Source of the DNA: Alphaproteobacteria bacterium
GTDB lineage: Bacteria; Pseudomonadota; Alphaproteobacteria; Rhizobiales; Devosiaceae
Length of the DNA stretch: 64,000 nt
Direction: 5' to 3'
Assembly: GCA_018828145.1 (NCBI GenBank)
Contig: JAHJWO010000044.1
Location: forward strand, 1 to 64,000
The notes beneath the pieces were generated by a model. It ran no database searches and was not told the DNA's origin. It was given only the letters and a program-made list of their open reading frames with translations. Position numbers and translations under genes: made by a program. Positions 7,753 through 17,711 of this stretch are shown here, in pieces; the first letter of the stretch is position 1; each line of letters starts with the position of its first letter.

Positions 7753-8343
7753 ATGGCACTGCCGAATTCCCTGCCACCCGAATTCGATCGCGGCGTGGTG
7801 ACGACCGTACACCAAGGCGACTGTCATGTTTCCGATGCCGTGGACCTGACCTACTCGACCGTATTGGGTTCGTGCATCTCAGCCTGCGTGCGTGACCGCG
7901 TGGCCAATATCGGGGGCATGAACCACTTCCTGCTCGCCGAGCAGTCCGGCTCTGCCAAGGACCGCTATGGCGCTTCGGCCCGCTATGGCGCCTTTGCCAT
8001 GGAGCAGCTGATCAACAAGGTGCTGAGCAAGGGCACCGGCAAGAAATCCAACCTCGAGATCAAGGTGTTCGGCGGCGGCAAGATCAATTCGGCGCTCGAT
8101 GATGTCGGCCGCAAGAATATCGAGTTTGTCCGCCAGTTTCTCGCCGATGAGGGCTATGTCGCCACCAGCGAGGATCTGGGCGGCACCTATGCCCGCCGCG
8201 TGCTGTTCAAGCCGCATTCCGGCCGGGCCTTTGTCAAGCGTCTCGACAGCGATGCGGGGGACAATGTGGCGCGCGAAGAAGCCGCGATTGCCAAGCGTCG
8301 CGTGGTCGTGCCGGCACCGGTGGACGATATCGAACTGTTCTAG
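7753..8343 (+). CDS. cheD: CheD receptor glutamine deamidase
   Basis: A 196-residue enzyme that deamidates receptor glutamines and in several bacteria binds CheC or similar partners. The catalytic pair is visible: nucleophile C41 in STVLGSCISACV and H58 in GGMNHFLL, 17 residues apart as in Thermotoga CheD. RYGAFAMEQLI and VFGGG are also conserved. The last 25 residues are a basic/acidic tail ending VDDIELF, longer than the minimal family, and similar at its end to the CheT-like protein encoded divergently. It is followed by a receptor-like gene with its own promoter motif. Confidence 0.93.
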   Translation: MALPNSLPPEFDRGVVTTVHQGDCHVSDAVDLTYSTVLGSCISACVRDRVANIGGMNHFLLAEQSGSAKDRYGASARYGAFAMEQLINKVLSKGTGKKSNLEIKVFGGGKINSALDDVGRKNIEFVRQFLADEGYVATSEDLGGTYARRVLFKPHSGRAFVKRLDSDAGDNVAREEAAIAKRRVVVPAPVDDIELF

Positions 8344-8449
8344 TCGCAGCCCTGGCGGGCCGCGACTGTGCCGAAACGAGACCGATCTTTACCCGCCGGC
8401 AAACTGACTTAGCAAAGTATTACGCTTTGGCGGCGCGCTATAGACTTGG

Positions 8450-8471
8450 TTAACCATTGTAAGACTAGGGT
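8450..8471 (+). promoter_or_regulatory. Putative promoter of the cheR-cheB operon receptor
   Basis: TTAACCAT at 8450-8457 (identical to a CtrA half-site) and TAGGGT at 8466-8471, 16 bases start to start. The predicted RNA start near 8478 leaves about a 40-base leader to the ATG at 8519. Confidence 0.55.
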
Positions 8472-8518
8472 TTGTCCATGTTGGACACCCTATTGCTGAT
8501 TTGCAGATCAGGCTCGCC

Positions 8519-10039
8519 ATGCCCAATCTGCGCCTAGCGCTGATCGCGGCCGGTCCGTGGCTTGGCGCGGTGGCGCTGGCGGCCGGCCTGATGCCCAGTC
8601 TCGGTACCGGGACGATGTGGCTGGTCAGCGTGGCGACGCTGATGCTCTTGGCGCTGGCAAGCGTCCTGATCCTGGCCATCCTGCACGACCGGCACGACAA
8701 TCGTACCCTTGCAGCGCTGGCCCTGGCCGCCGGGCTTTGCGACCGCCCTGGCGAAGTCGCCACCATTGACGGCATTGTCGGTCGACTGGGCAAGCGGCTG
8801 GAAAGAGCGCACCATTTCAAGGGTGCCATTGCGGCGCTGCAGCAGCCGGCCGTGGTGGTGGATGACCAGGGTGTGATCCTGGCGGCAAGCCATGGTGTGG
8901 GGCGACTGGCAAAGGGTGCGGTGGAGGGCGCCACGCTCGATGCCCTGTTCGGGCCGGGATACCTCAAGACTGGAGGCGGGGCGCCCGAAGAAACCCTGGT
9001 CACGCTGGGCGGCAGTCGGTTTATCATGCAACGCCATCCCATCGCCGCCGGGCGGTATCTGCTCGAATTGCTGCCCGCCGGCGGCTATATCGAGGACGAT
9101 GACCTGAGCGCCTTTGCCGGCGCATTGGCGGGCGGACAGACCAGCTTTCGCTTCGAGGCGCGCGCTGCAGCGGCACGGCCGGCGCTGGCGGCGCTCAACA
9201 AGGGTATGGCCGGCATTGACGAGGGACTGCGCCTGCTCGAGGGCGTGGTGGCCGGCAGCCGCGAATTGCCCGACGCGCTGGACGGGCCGCTGGGCGCCCT
9301 GGCGGTCCGGCTCGACGATTTCACGCGCGCGATGGCCGAGCAGTGCGACGAGGAGCGGGAGCTGCGGATCGCGCTGGAAGCGCGGCTGGTGGCGGTGGGC
9401 CAGCTGGTCGAGACTTTCGAGCAGCGGGCGGCGCGCTATGATGCGCTCAATGTAGCCAGCCGCGATGATGCCGAAGCCATGGGCAGGGTGCTGGCCGATG
9501 GGGGCGGACGCCTGCGCCAGGCGCAGCTCATCGGACGCGGGGTGCAGGACCTGGCCGGCGAGCTGGACCTGGCGGTGCGCCGCATGCACGGGCTGGTCGA
9601 TGACATCGACGCCATGACCGGCGAGGTCGACAAGATGGTGCAGGCCATCGAGGATGTGTCGTTCCGTACCAACCTGCTGGCGCTTAATGCGGCGGTCGAA
9701 GCGGCCCGGGCCGGGGAGAAGGGGGCGGGCTTTGCCGTGGTGGCCGATGAAGTGCGCCAGCTGGCCCAGATCACCAATCGATCAGCCCGAGAAATCCGCG
9801 CCGTGGTCAAGCGCGGCAGGGGGCAATCGGAGAGCGGCGTGCTCGAAAGCCAGGCCCTGCAAAAAATGATTGCCGGCCTTGAGGCTCATTTACGCAATCT
9901 AAGCAATGAAACCGATACGATCGCTTCGACACTGGACGAGGGTGAAGTGGCGCTGCGGCGTCTCACCGGGCGGATGGCGTCGTTCGGCGAGGCGGCGGAG
10001 CGGCATGAAGCCCCCCTTTCACGACGGGCGCGCGCCTGA
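8519..10039 (+). CDS. Atypical methyl-accepting chemotaxis protein with PAS-like domain
   Basis: A 506-residue protein. Two closely spaced membrane helices (about 5-55) leave almost no periplasmic part. A PAS-like region follows (about 95-185, [19 protein letters not shown]). The signalling hairpin [20 protein letters not shown] is intact near residue 380, but the flanking helices are shorter than in the other receptors, and the tail ends SRRARA without a CheR-tethering pentapeptide. It heads the cheR-cheB unit, the position of IcpA-like internal receptors in rhizobia. An in-frame TTG at 8501 is an alternative start; I prefer ATG 8519. It probably senses a cytoplasmic or membrane-linked signal (inference). 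Confidence 0.8.
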   Translation: MPNLRLALIAAGPWLGAVALAAGLMPSLGTGTMWLVSVATLMLLALASVLILAILHDRHDNRTLAALALAAGLCDRPGEVATIDGIVGRLGKRLERAHHFKGAIAALQQPAVVVDDQGVILAASHGVGRLAKGAVEGATLDALFGPGYLKTGGGAPEETLVTLGGSRFIMQRHPIAAGRYLLELLPAGGYIEDDDLSAFAGALAGGQTSFRFEARAAAARPALAALNKGMAGIDEGLRLLEGVVAGSRELPDALDGPLGALAVRLDDFTRAMAEQCDEERELRIALEARLVAVGQLVETFEQRAARYDALNVASRDDAEAMGRVLADGGGRLRQAQLIGRGVQDLAGELDLAVRRMHGLVDDIDAMTGEVDKMVQAIEDVSFRTNLLALNAAVEAARAGEKGAGFAVVADEVRQLAQITNRSAREIRAVVKRGRGQSESGVLESQALQKMIAGLEAHLRNLSNETDTIASTLDEGEVALRRLTGRMASFGEAAERHEAPLSRRARA

Positions 10040-10080
10040 TCCCAAGCCCCCGGACCGGTTGGGATGATTGGGGTGCACGC

Positions 10081-10929
10081 ATGGAACAGGGGGAAATCTC
10101 CCTTAGCGACCGCGAGTTTTCGCGGATCAAGAACCGGGTCTATCAGGTCGCCGGGATCTCGCTGAGCGATGCAAAACGAACATTGGTCCTCTCACGGCTG
10201 TCCAAGATCGTGCGGGCGCTGGGCCTGCCCAGCTTTGATGCCTATGTCGACTACCTGGAGCGCAATGGCAGCGCCAGCGACGGGCAGGACTTCGTCAATG
10301 CGCTGACGACCAACCTGACGCGGTTTTATCGCGAAGACCACCATTTCGAACATTTGCGGTCCTTTGTCGGCGCGCTGATTGCCGAAAAGCCCCGCGGGAG
10401 CCGGCTGCGCATCTGGTCGGCCGGGTGCTCGACCGGGCAGGAACCCTATACGATCGGCATGGACCTGCTGGCGGCCTTTCCCGAGCTCAAGCGCTGGGAT
10501 TTCAGAATACTGGCAACCGACATCGATACGGCCGTCATCGCCAAAGCGGCGGCGGGTCTCTACCCGGAAAACGAGTTGAGCGGGCTCAGCGCCGAACGGG
10601 CGCGGCATCTGGAAAAGGTGGGTGACGGCACGATCCGCGTGCCCGCCGCGGTGCGCGAACTGGTGTCGTTCAAGCCGCTCAACCTCATCGCGCCCAACTG
10701 GCCGATGAAGGGGCCGTTCGACGCGGTGTTCTGCCGCAATGTGGCGATCTATTTCGACAAGCCGACGCAGGGCGAAGTGTTCGGCCGCTTCAGCAAGCTG
10801 CTGGCGCCCGAAGGCTTCCTCTATATCGGCCATTCGGAAAATCTCGGATCGGGCGGCGACGGATTCCGCCTGGTCGGCAAGACCATCTATCAGTCCAAGC
10901 AGAAATTGAACAAACGAGAAGCGGCATGA
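10081..10929 (+). CDS. cheR: Chemotaxis methyltransferase CheR
   Basis: A 282-residue SAM-dependent enzyme that methylates receptor glutamates. The N-terminal helical domain contains TNLTRFYRE. The SAM domain shows IWSAGCSTGQEPYTI (about 112), ILATDID, FCRNVAIYFD (about 217) and YIGHSENL, all family signatures. The usual Met in FCRNVMIYFD is Ala here, a minor change. Five receptors in this island end in a short aromatic tether that CheR-type domains can bind. The stop overlaps the cheB start by four bases (ATGA). Confidence 0.95.
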   Translation: MEQGEISLSDREFSRIKNRVYQVAGISLSDAKRTLVLSRLSKIVRALGLPSFDAYVDYLERNGSASDGQDFVNALTTNLTRFYREDHHFEHLRSFVGALIAEKPRGSRLRIWSAGCSTGQEPYTIGMDLLAAFPELKRWDFRILATDIDTAVIAKAAAGLYPENELSGLSAERARHLEKVGDGTIRVPAAVRELVSFKPLNLIAPNWPMKGPFDAVFCRNVAIYFDKPTQGEVFGRFSKLLAPEGFLYIGHSENLGSGGDGFRLVGKTIYQSKQKLNKREAA

Positions 10930-11975
10930 GCATCAAGGTCCTGGTCGTCGACGATTCGGCGCTTATCCGCGAAGTATTGACGCGCATGCTGTCACGCGAC
11001 GGCGATATCGATGTGGTGGGCACGGCCACCGACCCCATCGATGCGCGCGAGAAGATCAAGACGCTCAACCCTGACGTGGTGACGCTCGACATCGAAATGC
11101 CCAATATGAACGGGCTGCAGTTCCTCGAGAAGCTGATGCGCCTGCGCCCCACGCCGGTGGTCATGGTGTCGACACTGACCAAGAAGGGGGCCAGCGAGAC
11201 CCTGCTGGCCCTGGAACTGGGCGCGGTGGATTTCGTGGCCAAGCCAAGCGCCGAATTCGAAGGCGGCATCGACGCCTTCGGCATCAACCTGCGCGACAAG
11301 ATCCGGGCTGCCGCAAAGTCGGATGTGCGTGGCCGCAATACCGGACGGGCCGAGGCGCCCAAGGTGCCGGTCAAGACCGCGGCGGCGCCGTCCGGTGCAC
11401 TCATCGCCATCGGGGCTTCCACGGGCGGCGTCGAAGCCATCCGCGCCGTGCTCAGCAATATGCCGATCGATTGCCCGCCCATCGTCATTGCCCAGCATAT
11501 GCCGCCGGGTTTCACCAGCCGCTTTGCGGCGCGGCTCGATGAGGTGTGCGGGCTGACCGTGGTGGAGGCGGAGGACCGCATGCCGCTGCTGGCAGGTCAT
11601 GCCTATGTGGCGCGGGGCGACTACCACCTGCGTGTCGAGCGCTCGTCGGGCCAGCTCAAGGCCCGGCTGACGCATGACGAGCTGGAAAGCGGACACCGCC
11701 CGAGTGTCGACGTGCTGTTTGAATCGGTGGCCAAGACCGTGGGCGCCATGGCCGTGGGCGCCATTCTCACCGGCATGGGGCGCGACGGGGCGCGCGGCCT
11801 CAAGCTGATGCGCGATGCCGGTGCCTATACGGTGGGGCAGAGCCAGGCCTCGGCGCTGGTCTATGGCATGCCGCGCGTGGCCTTCGAGGAAGGCGCCGTG
11901 GTGGAGCAGGCGCCGGTCGAGGCGATTGCGGCGCGGCTGGCCCAGGCGCTGGTGCGCCTCAAGTCCGCCGCCTAG
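10926..11975 (+). CDS. cheB: Protein-glutamate methylesterase CheB
   Basis: A 349-residue response regulator-esterase that removes receptor methyl groups. The receiver domain has D9-D10, phospho-acceptor D55 in LDIEMP and K108-type VAKPS. A linker rich in Lys/Ala separates it from the C-terminal esterase, whose triad S165 (GASTGG), H191 (AQHMPPG) and D287 (GMGRDG) lies one residue off the E. coli numbering. It is complete and should be active. Coupled to cheR by overlap; cheY2 follows 114 bases later from its own putative promoter. Confidence 0.96.
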   Translation: MSIKVLVVDDSALIREVLTRMLSRDGDIDVVGTATDPIDAREKIKTLNPDVVTLDIEMPNMNGLQFLEKLMRLRPTPVVMVSTLTKKGASETLLALELGAVDFVAKPSAEFEGGIDAFGINLRDKIRAAAKSDVRGRNTGRAEAPKVPVKTAAAPSGALIAIGASTGGVEAIRAVLSNMPIDCPPIVIAQHMPPGFTSRFAARLDEVCGLTVVEAEDRMPLLAGHAYVARGDYHLRVERSSGQLKARLTHDELESGHRPSVDVLFESVAKTVGAMAVGAILTGMGRDGARGLKLMRDAGAYTVGQSQASALVYGMPRVAFEEGAVVEQAPVEAIAARLAQALVRLKSAA

Positions 11976-12015
11976 CCGGTTCAGGCGCAATACCAAGCTG
12001 CAGGTTGAGAGATTT

Positions 12016-12036
12016 GTAACGCTTGTTGCCTAGTGT
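12016..12036 (+). promoter_or_regulatory. Putative cheY2 promoter
   Basis: GTAACG at 12016 and TAGTGT at 12031, 15 bases apart, matching the island-wide arrangement. It suggests that the second cheY can be expressed separately from cheR-cheB. Confidence 0.45.
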
Positions 12037-12089
12037 TTCGGGGAAATCGGAGTCCACGGGCTCCCGTCGCCAGAAGGTGAATTACGATC

Positions 12090-12479
12090 ATGCCAAAAGC
12101 CAGCGCTGTCAGCGTTCTCATCGTCGACGATCAGCAGTCCATGCGCGGTATCTGCAAATACATCCTGACCCAGCTCGGATTTAAGGACATCATCGAGGCC
12201 AAGAGCGGGCGCGATGCGCTCGGCAAGCTTGAAAAGGCCAATGTCGACCTGATCATTTCCGACTGGAACATGGAAGACATTGACGGGCTGACCCTGCTCA
12301 AGGTGATCCGCAAGCATCCCCGCACGCAGGCCATGCCGTTCATCATGGCGACCGGCCGCTCGGACAAGGAGCAGGTCAAGGAAGCCATTTCCTTCGGCGT
12401 CAACAACTACATCATCAAGCCGTTCGACGCCTCGACCATGAAGAAGCGCATCGAAGCCGTGATCGGCGCGCTTAGCTGA
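12090..12479 (+). CDS. CheY-type response regulator (CheY2, likely motor-binding)
   Basis: A 129-residue receiver with D13-D14, phospho-acceptor D58, T88 in MATGRSD and K109 in IIKPF. The SDWNMEDIDGL stretch around D58 and the LTQLGFKDIIEAKSG segment match the classical motor-binding CheY of E. coli (DWNMP, LGF) much more closely than CheY1 does. By analogy with rhizobia this would be the regulator that acts on the flagellar switch, with CheY1 as phosphate sink; that split is inference. It ends at a strong terminator. Confidence 0.92.
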   Translation: MPKASAVSVLIVDDQQSMRGICKYILTQLGFKDIIEAKSGRDALGKLEKANVDLIISDWNMEDIDGLTLLKVIRKHPRTQAMPFIMATGRSDKEQVKEAISFGVNNYIIKPFDASTMKKRIEAVIGALS

Positions 12480-12507
12480 GACCAGCCACAGCGTCGAATC
12501 AATCCAG

Positions 12508-12533
12508 GGCCACCTTCGGGTGGCCTTTTTATT
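12508..12533 (+). terminator. Rho-independent terminator after cheY2
   Basis: Stem GGCCACC / GGTGGCC with a TTCG tetraloop followed by TTTTTATTT. It closes the core che gene set before the receptor array. Confidence 0.9.
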
Positions 12534-12586
12534 TATGGTACCGGCTGGCGGAAAGTGTGGCGCCGGTATTTGCGTGTAAGAAGTGG

Positions 12587-12607
12587 TTAATCGCACAGAT
12601 GTATCGT
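12587..12607 (+). promoter_or_regulatory. Putative promoter of receptor gene 12739
   Basis: TTAATC at 12587 and TATCGT at 12602, 15 bases apart. It leaves an unusually long leader of about 125 bases before the ATG. Confidence 0.45.
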
Positions 12608-12738
12608 TTCCATTGCATCGGTTTTGTTCGATGCCAATGGAGGACGATCACCGCGATCCGCGCCGCAAGGGCGCGGTATTTGCATGACATCAGAACGATG
12701 CATGGCAGCGGCGATCCGTGGATGGGTTGGAGTGTTCG

Positions 12739-15282
12739 ATGGGATTTCTGCCGCAGCTGAAGATCGCCCAGAAACTGCCGCTGGCGCTGGTGGGTTCGGC
12801 CTTGCTGGTCAGTCTGGGGGTGGGGATTGCGAGCTACATGATCGGCTCGACCACCGTGGATGCGCTGACGCGCCGGCAGATCGAGACGATCGCCACCCAG
12901 GCATCCTCGCAGCTGGGCTCCTATCTCGAGGGGATCTCCAAGGACCTGGCCATCACGGCAGCCACGGAGTCGACCCAGACCACACTGCGCGACCTCAATA
13001 TCACCTGGGGGCAGTTCTCCACCGGATCGGGCGCGACGGATCCTGTCGTGGCGCTGCAGACCGCCTATATCACCAACAATCCGGACCCGGCGCAGCGCGA
13101 GCTGCTTGACGTGTCCACCGGCGACAAGCGCACCAATTACGACTTCACCCATTCCAAGATCCATCCGGCCTTCCGCCGGCAGTTGCAGGCACGCGGCTAT
13201 GCCGACCTGATGCTGATCGACCCCAATGGCAACCTGATCTATTCGGTGATGAAGCGCGACGACTTCGCCACCAGCCTGGCGAGCGGCAGCGGCGCGGAAA
13301 CCGGCCTGGGCAAGGCCTTCCAGGCGGCCGCGGCGATGACCGAGGGCGGCCAGGTCTCGTTCCAGGACTTTTCCACCTACACCGCAGCGGGCGGGGCGCC
13401 GGAAAGCTTCATGGCGACGCCGGTATTCGACAACCGGCAGAAGCTGGTGGGCGTGTTGGCCGTGGCGATCTCGACCGCGTCGGTCAATGCCATCATGGGC
13501 AATACCGATGGGCTGGGCGAGACGGGCGAGAGCTTCTTTGTCGGTCCCGATTTCCTGATGCGCTCGGATTCCCGCTTCAGTGAAGCCGATGACTCGTTGA
13601 CCACAACCTTCCAGAATCCGGTGGTGGACGCGGCGCTTGCCGGCAACAAGGCGATCGGCACTTCGACCGACTATCGCGGGATGCCGATGTTGCTCACGGC
13701 CCAGCCGCTGAGCTTTGGCGGTGCCAACTGGGCCGTCGTCACCGCCATTGGCGAGGCGGAAGCCTTCGCCCCGATCACCGATATCCGCAACATGATGCTG
13801 GCGATCGGCGGGGGTCTATTGGCGATTGCCGCCATTGCCGGCTATTTCTTCGCGCGCTCGGTCAGCCGTCCGATCAGCGGCCTCACCACGACGATGGAAG
13901 CGCTGGCCGATGGCGATCTCGATGTCGAGGTGCGTGGCGGGCAGCGCCGGGACGAGATCGGGGCTATGGCGCGGGCTGTCGAAGTGTTCCGCGAAAACGG
14001 CCTCAGGATCGCGCAGATGACCGAGGCGGAAGCCGCCCAGATCATCCGCAACCAGGCCGAGCGTGCCGCCATGATGCAGGATCTGCAGCGCGCCTTCGGC
14101 GCCGTAGTGGATGCAGCGATTGCGGGTGACTTCACCCGGCGCGTGGATGCAGAATTCCCCGATGACGAGCTCAACAGGCTGGCCCGCTCGGTCAATACGC
14201 TGGTGGAGACCGTGGATCGCGGGGTCAGCGAGACCGGCACTGTGCTGGCGTCGCTGGCCGATACCGACCTGACCAAGCGCATGGAGGGGCAGTATCACGG
14301 CGCCTTTGCCCAGCTGCAGGCCGATACCAATGCGGTCGCTGCCAAGCTGACCGATATTGTGGGCCAGCTCAAGGATACGTCCGGTACGCTCAAGACCGCG
14401 ACGAGCGAGATCCTGAGTGGCGCCAATGACCTTTCCGAACGCACCACCAAGCAGGCGGCGACGATCGAGGAGACGTCGGCCACCATGGAGCAGCTGGCCT
14501 CGACGGTGCTGCAGAATGCCGAACGCGCCAAGGAAGCGAGCGCCGTGGCTTCGACGGTGACCCGCACCGCCGAAGAGGGTGGGCAGGTGATGCACCAGGC
14601 GACGGAGGCGATGGAGCGGATTACCCAGTCGTCGGGCAAGATCTCCAACATTATCGGGCTGATCGACGACATCGCCTTCCAGACCAACCTTCTGGCGCTG
14701 AACGCTTCGGTGGAAGCAGCACGGGCCGGTGATGCGGGCAAGGGCTTTGCCGTGGTGGCGGTGGAAGTGCGGCGGCTGGCGCAGTCGGCGGCCAATGCCT
14801 CCTCGGAAGTGAAGGTGCTGATCGAACAGTCGGCCGGCGAGGTCAAGGGTGGCTCCAAGCTGGTGCTGGATGCGGCCAGCAAGCTCGAGGCCATGTTGGC
14901 GGCCGCCCGTTCGTCGAACGAGTTGATGAACGGCATTGCCAAGGACAGCCGGGAGCAAGCCGGCGCGATCGACGAGGTCAATACGGCCGTGCGCGCCATG
15001 GATGAGATGACCCAGCACAATGCGGCGCTGGTGGAAGAAATGAATGCGGCCATCGAGCAGACCGAGGCGCAGGCCACCGAGCTCGACCGGATCGTCGATA
15101 TCTTCGCCATCGATGATGTGCCCGCCGAGCGGCGCCAGGGTCAGGCGGCAGCGCCGTCTGTCGCGCCGGCCAGGGCGGTTGCCGATGGCGCCCGCGGCCT
15201 GCAGAACAAGCTCAAATCCGTGGCCAAGTCCTATCTCAGCCACGGCAATGCGGCAGTCGACAAGGACTGGAGCGAGTTCTAG
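12739..15282 (+). CDS. Methyl-accepting chemotaxis protein, large dCache-like sensor, multiple HAMP
   Basis: An 847-residue membrane receptor. TM1 spans about 15-37. A periplasmic region of about 310 residues resembles a double Cache fold (repeated [17 protein letters not shown] and [11 protein letters not shown] type strands). TM2 is near 352-375, then come a HAMP and two further HAMP-like units ([31 protein letters not shown]), and the signalling hairpin [20 protein letters not shown] near 643. The C-terminus ends KDWSEF, a CheR/CheB tether candidate. The GGAG site 6 bases before ATG 12739 fixes the start over an upstream GTG. Its closest relative here is the receptor at 22133. Confidence 0.9.
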   Translation: MGFLPQLKIAQKLPLALVGSALLVSLGVGIASYMIGSTTVDALTRRQIETIATQASSQLGSYLEGISKDLAITAATESTQTTLRDLNITWGQFSTGSGATDPVVALQTAYITNNPDPAQRELLDVSTGDKRTNYDFTHSKIHPAFRRQLQARGYADLMLIDPNGNLIYSVMKRDDFATSLASGSGAETGLGKAFQAAAAMTEGGQVSFQDFSTYTAAGGAPESFMATPVFDNRQKLVGVLAVAISTASVNAIMGNTDGLGETGESFFVGPDFLMRSDSRFSEADDSLTTTFQNPVVDAALAGNKAIGTSTDYRGMPMLLTAQPLSFGGANWAVVTAIGEAEAFAPITDIRNMMLAIGGGLLAIAAIAGYFFARSVSRPISGLTTTMEALADGDLDVEVRGGQRRDEIGAMARAVEVFRENGLRIAQMTEAEAAQIIRNQAERAAMMQDLQRAFGAVVDAAIAGDFTRRVDAEFPDDELNRLARSVNTLVETVDRGVSETGTVLASLADTDLTKRMEGQYHGAFAQLQADTNAVAAKLTDIVGQLKDTSGTLKTATSEILSGANDLSERTTKQAATIEETSATMEQLASTVLQNAERAKEASAVASTVTRTAEEGGQVMHQATEAMERITQSSGKISNIIGLIDDIAFQTNLLALNASVEAARAGDAGKGFAVVAVEVRRLAQSAANASSEVKVLIEQSAGEVKGGSKLVLDAASKLEAMLAAARSSNELMNGIAKDSREQAGAIDEVNTAVRAMDEMTQHNAALVEEMNAAIEQTEAQATELDRIVDIFAIDDVPAERRQGQAAAPSVAPARAVADGARGLQNKLKSVAKSYLSHGNAAVDKDWSEF

Positions 15283-15312
15283 CCGGACTGCGACACATCG
15301 ATGCGATTTCCC

Positions 15313-15340
15313 GGGGCGCCCATTGGGCGCCCCAATTGTT
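15313..15340 (+). terminator. Terminator-like hairpin after receptor 12739
   Basis: Perfect 9-bp stem GGGGCGCCC / GGGCGCCCC with an ATT loop, followed by AATTGTTT. The U tract is weak. Confidence 0.6.
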
Positions 15341-15379
15341 TGACCGCTCGGAAACCTACCATACAAGATCAATGGGTCG

Positions 15380-15401
15380 TTAAGGTCCCGGTGCTTATAG
15401 T
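15380..15401 (+). promoter_or_regulatory. Putative promoter of receptor gene 15444
   Basis: TTAAGG at 15380 and TATAGT at 15396, 16 bases apart. The leader would be about 36 bases. Confidence 0.5.
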
Positions 15402-15443
15402 CTCGCTCAAATAGCTATCGGCTTGGCCGGGGGACGCGAGCAG

Positions 15444-17510
15444 ATGATACGAAGCATCACGGGATTCTGGGGCAATATCAAACTGACAACGGCCATTGCG
15501 GGCCTAGTGCTCATGAGCATTGTTGTCACCATCGTGGCCTATACAGTCAGTGGCTATGTCGACCTGCGCCGGCAGTCGGTAAACCAGAGTGTCAGCCAGC
15601 AGGCCGCCAACCTGCAGGTTGCCGGCACGATCCTCGAAAAGCGTCTCTCAGGCTCGGTGCTGACCTGGGCGGAGACGGGCGAGATTGCCGCATTCCAGGC
15701 CTATTCCCTGCCGTTCTTCCACGATACGTCCGCCGTCGATTCCGTCACCCGGATCACCCACGGGGCCGCAGCCATCTTCGGACTGGACGCGGCCACCGGA
15801 CAGTTCATGGCCAAATCGACCAGTTTCGAGCTGCCCGATGGCGGGCGTGCGGTGGACTTTGCCATCGACCCCGCCAGTCCCGAACATTCGGCCCTGATGG
15901 AAGGGAAGCCCTATTATGGCGAAGTGGTCATGCAGGGCGTTCGCTATCACGGTGCCTTCCAGCCCTTCACCGATCTCAAGAACAACCTGCTGGGCGCATT
16001 CTTCGTCGGTGGCGATGCGGCCGCGGCCGAGGCGGCAGCCGATGGTTCGCTGCCGGGCATGCTGGGCATGGGCCTCGTGCTGCTGCTGGTGCTGGGGGGC
16101 ATCTGCCTGCTGGTCTCACGCCAGCTGACCCGCCCCATTCCGCGCATTGCCGGGGCGATGCAGGCCATTGCCGACGGTGACTTTGCCACCGAAGTGCCCT
16201 TTGTCGAACGGCGCAACGAGCTGGGCGACATGGCGCGGGCAGTTGAGGTGTTCCGCGCCAATGGCCTGCGCGTCAGCGAGATGACCGAGGCAGAAGCGGC
16301 CCGCATCATTGCCGACCAGGCCAGCCGGCAGCAGATGATGACCGAGCTGCAATCGGCCTTCGGGCAGGTGGTGGATGCGGCCGTGGCGGGCGACTTTACC
16401 CGGCAGGTCGAGGTGGAGTTCCCCGATCCCGAGCTCAACAGCCTTGCCGCCAGCGTCAATTCCCTGGTCTCGACCTTCAACCGCGGCGTCTCAGGCATTG
16501 GCCAGGTGCTCGGTGCCCTGGCCAATACCGACCTGACGCAGCGCATGGATGGAGACTATGAGGGCGCCTTTGCAACCCTCAAGGCCGACGTCAATGCGGT
16601 GGCCGACAAGCTGGCCGAAGTGGTCGGGCAATTGCGCGAGACCTCGGGCACGCTCAAGACCGCGACGAGCGAAATCCTGAGCGGCGCCAACGATCTCAGC
16701 GAACGCACCACAAGGCAGGCGGCGACCATCGAGGAAACCTCGGCGGCGATGGAGCAGCTCGCCCAGACGGTGATGCACAATGCCAAGTCGGCGGGCGAGG
16801 CCAGCACGGTGGCGTCCACCGTCATGAAGGCGGCCGAGGATGGCGGGCAGGTGATGCGTCAGGCAACGGAAGCGATGGAACGCATCACCCAGTCGTCGGG
16901 CAAGATCTCCAACATTATCGGGCTGATCGACGACATTGCCTTCCAGACCAACTTGCTGGCACTCAACGCCTCGGTGGAAGCCGCGCGCGCCGGCGATGCC
17001 GGCAAGGGCTTTGCCGTGGTGGCGGTGGAAGTGCGGCGCCTGGCGCAGTCGGCGGCCAATGCCTCGAGCGAGGTCAAGGTGCTGATCGAGCAGAGCGCCA
17101 GCGAAGTCCAGGGCGGCACGCGGCTGGTGTCGGATGCCGCAAGCCGGCTCGAAGCCATGCTGGGGGCGGCCCGCTCGTCGAATGAATTGATGATGGGGAT
17201 CGCCAAGGACAGCCGCGAGCAGGCCGGCTCGATCGAGCAGGTATCGACCGCCGTGCGGACCATGGACGAAATGACCCAGCACAATGCGGCGCTGGTCGAG
17301 GAAATGAACGCGGCCATCGAGCAGACCGAGGCGCAGGCCACCGAACTCGACAGGATTGTCGATGTCTTTGCGGTGAACCGTCCGGTCGAGACAGCACGGG
17401 CGCCCAAGCCGGCGGGCGCGCGTGGCCTGCAGGAAAGGCTCAAATCGGCCGCGCAGAGCTATCGCAGCCACGGCAATGCGGCGCTGGATAGCGACTGGAC
17501 CGCCTTCTAG
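15444..17510 (+). CDS. Methyl-accepting chemotaxis protein, single-Cache-like sensor
   Basis: A 688-residue receptor. TM1 lies at about 13-35. A periplasmic domain of about 165 residues carries the signature pattern of Cache_3/sCache-type sensors: AVDSVTRITHGAAAIFGLD, later FVGGD just before TM2 (about 207-232). HAMP units follow (AIADGDFATEV, AVAGDFTRQV, LANTDLTQRM), then the signalling hairpin near 496. The C-terminus ends SDWTAF, a variant of the DWSEF tether. The ATG at 15444 sits 10 bases after GGGGGAC; an upstream in-frame TTG at 15423 is less likely. Ligand unknown. Confidence 0.9.
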   Translation: MIRSITGFWGNIKLTTAIAGLVLMSIVVTIVAYTVSGYVDLRRQSVNQSVSQQAANLQVAGTILEKRLSGSVLTWAETGEIAAFQAYSLPFFHDTSAVDSVTRITHGAAAIFGLDAATGQFMAKSTSFELPDGGRAVDFAIDPASPEHSALMEGKPYYGEVVMQGVRYHGAFQPFTDLKNNLLGAFFVGGDAAAAEAAADGSLPGMLGMGLVLLLVLGGICLLVSRQLTRPIPRIAGAMQAIADGDFATEVPFVERRNELGDMARAVEVFRANGLRVSEMTEAEAARIIADQASRQQMMTELQSAFGQVVDAAVAGDFTRQVEVEFPDPELNSLAASVNSLVSTFNRGVSGIGQVLGALANTDLTQRMDGDYEGAFATLKADVNAVADKLAEVVGQLRETSGTLKTATSEILSGANDLSERTTRQAATIEETSAAMEQLAQTVMHNAKSAGEASTVASTVMKAAEDGGQVMRQATEAMERITQSSGKISNIIGLIDDIAFQTNLLALNASVEAARAGDAGKGFAVVAVEVRRLAQSAANASSEVKVLIEQSASEVQGGTRLVSDAASRLEAMLGAARSSNELMMGIAKDSREQAGSIEQVSTAVRTMDEMTQHNAALVEEMNAAIEQTEAQATELDRIVDVFAVNRPVETARAPKPAGARGLQERLKSAAQSYRSHGNAALDSDWTAF

Positions 17511-17626
17511 GGAAGCCCATCAGCGCGGCCGGCAGTGGCCGGCCGCGAGAAACAACGAAAATCTTTCGACAAATTGCGCATTCCTGCCACCTGAAACGAT
17601 ACCGGGCCGGCGTGGACAACATTCGG

Positions 17627-17647
17627 TTAACGGCTGTCCCGTAGGCT
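17627..17647 (+). promoter_or_regulatory. Putative promoter of receptor gene 17712
   Basis: TTAACG at 17627 and TAGGCT at 17642, 15 bases apart. A GC-rich palindrome without a U tract (about 17523-17547) precedes it and may end the previous transcript. Confidence 0.5.
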
Positions 17648-17711
17648 TCGCCACCAGTAGGTCCGTGGGACGCGCGCGATTATCCGCTGCTCCCGGACAT
17701 TTGGGGGGAAT

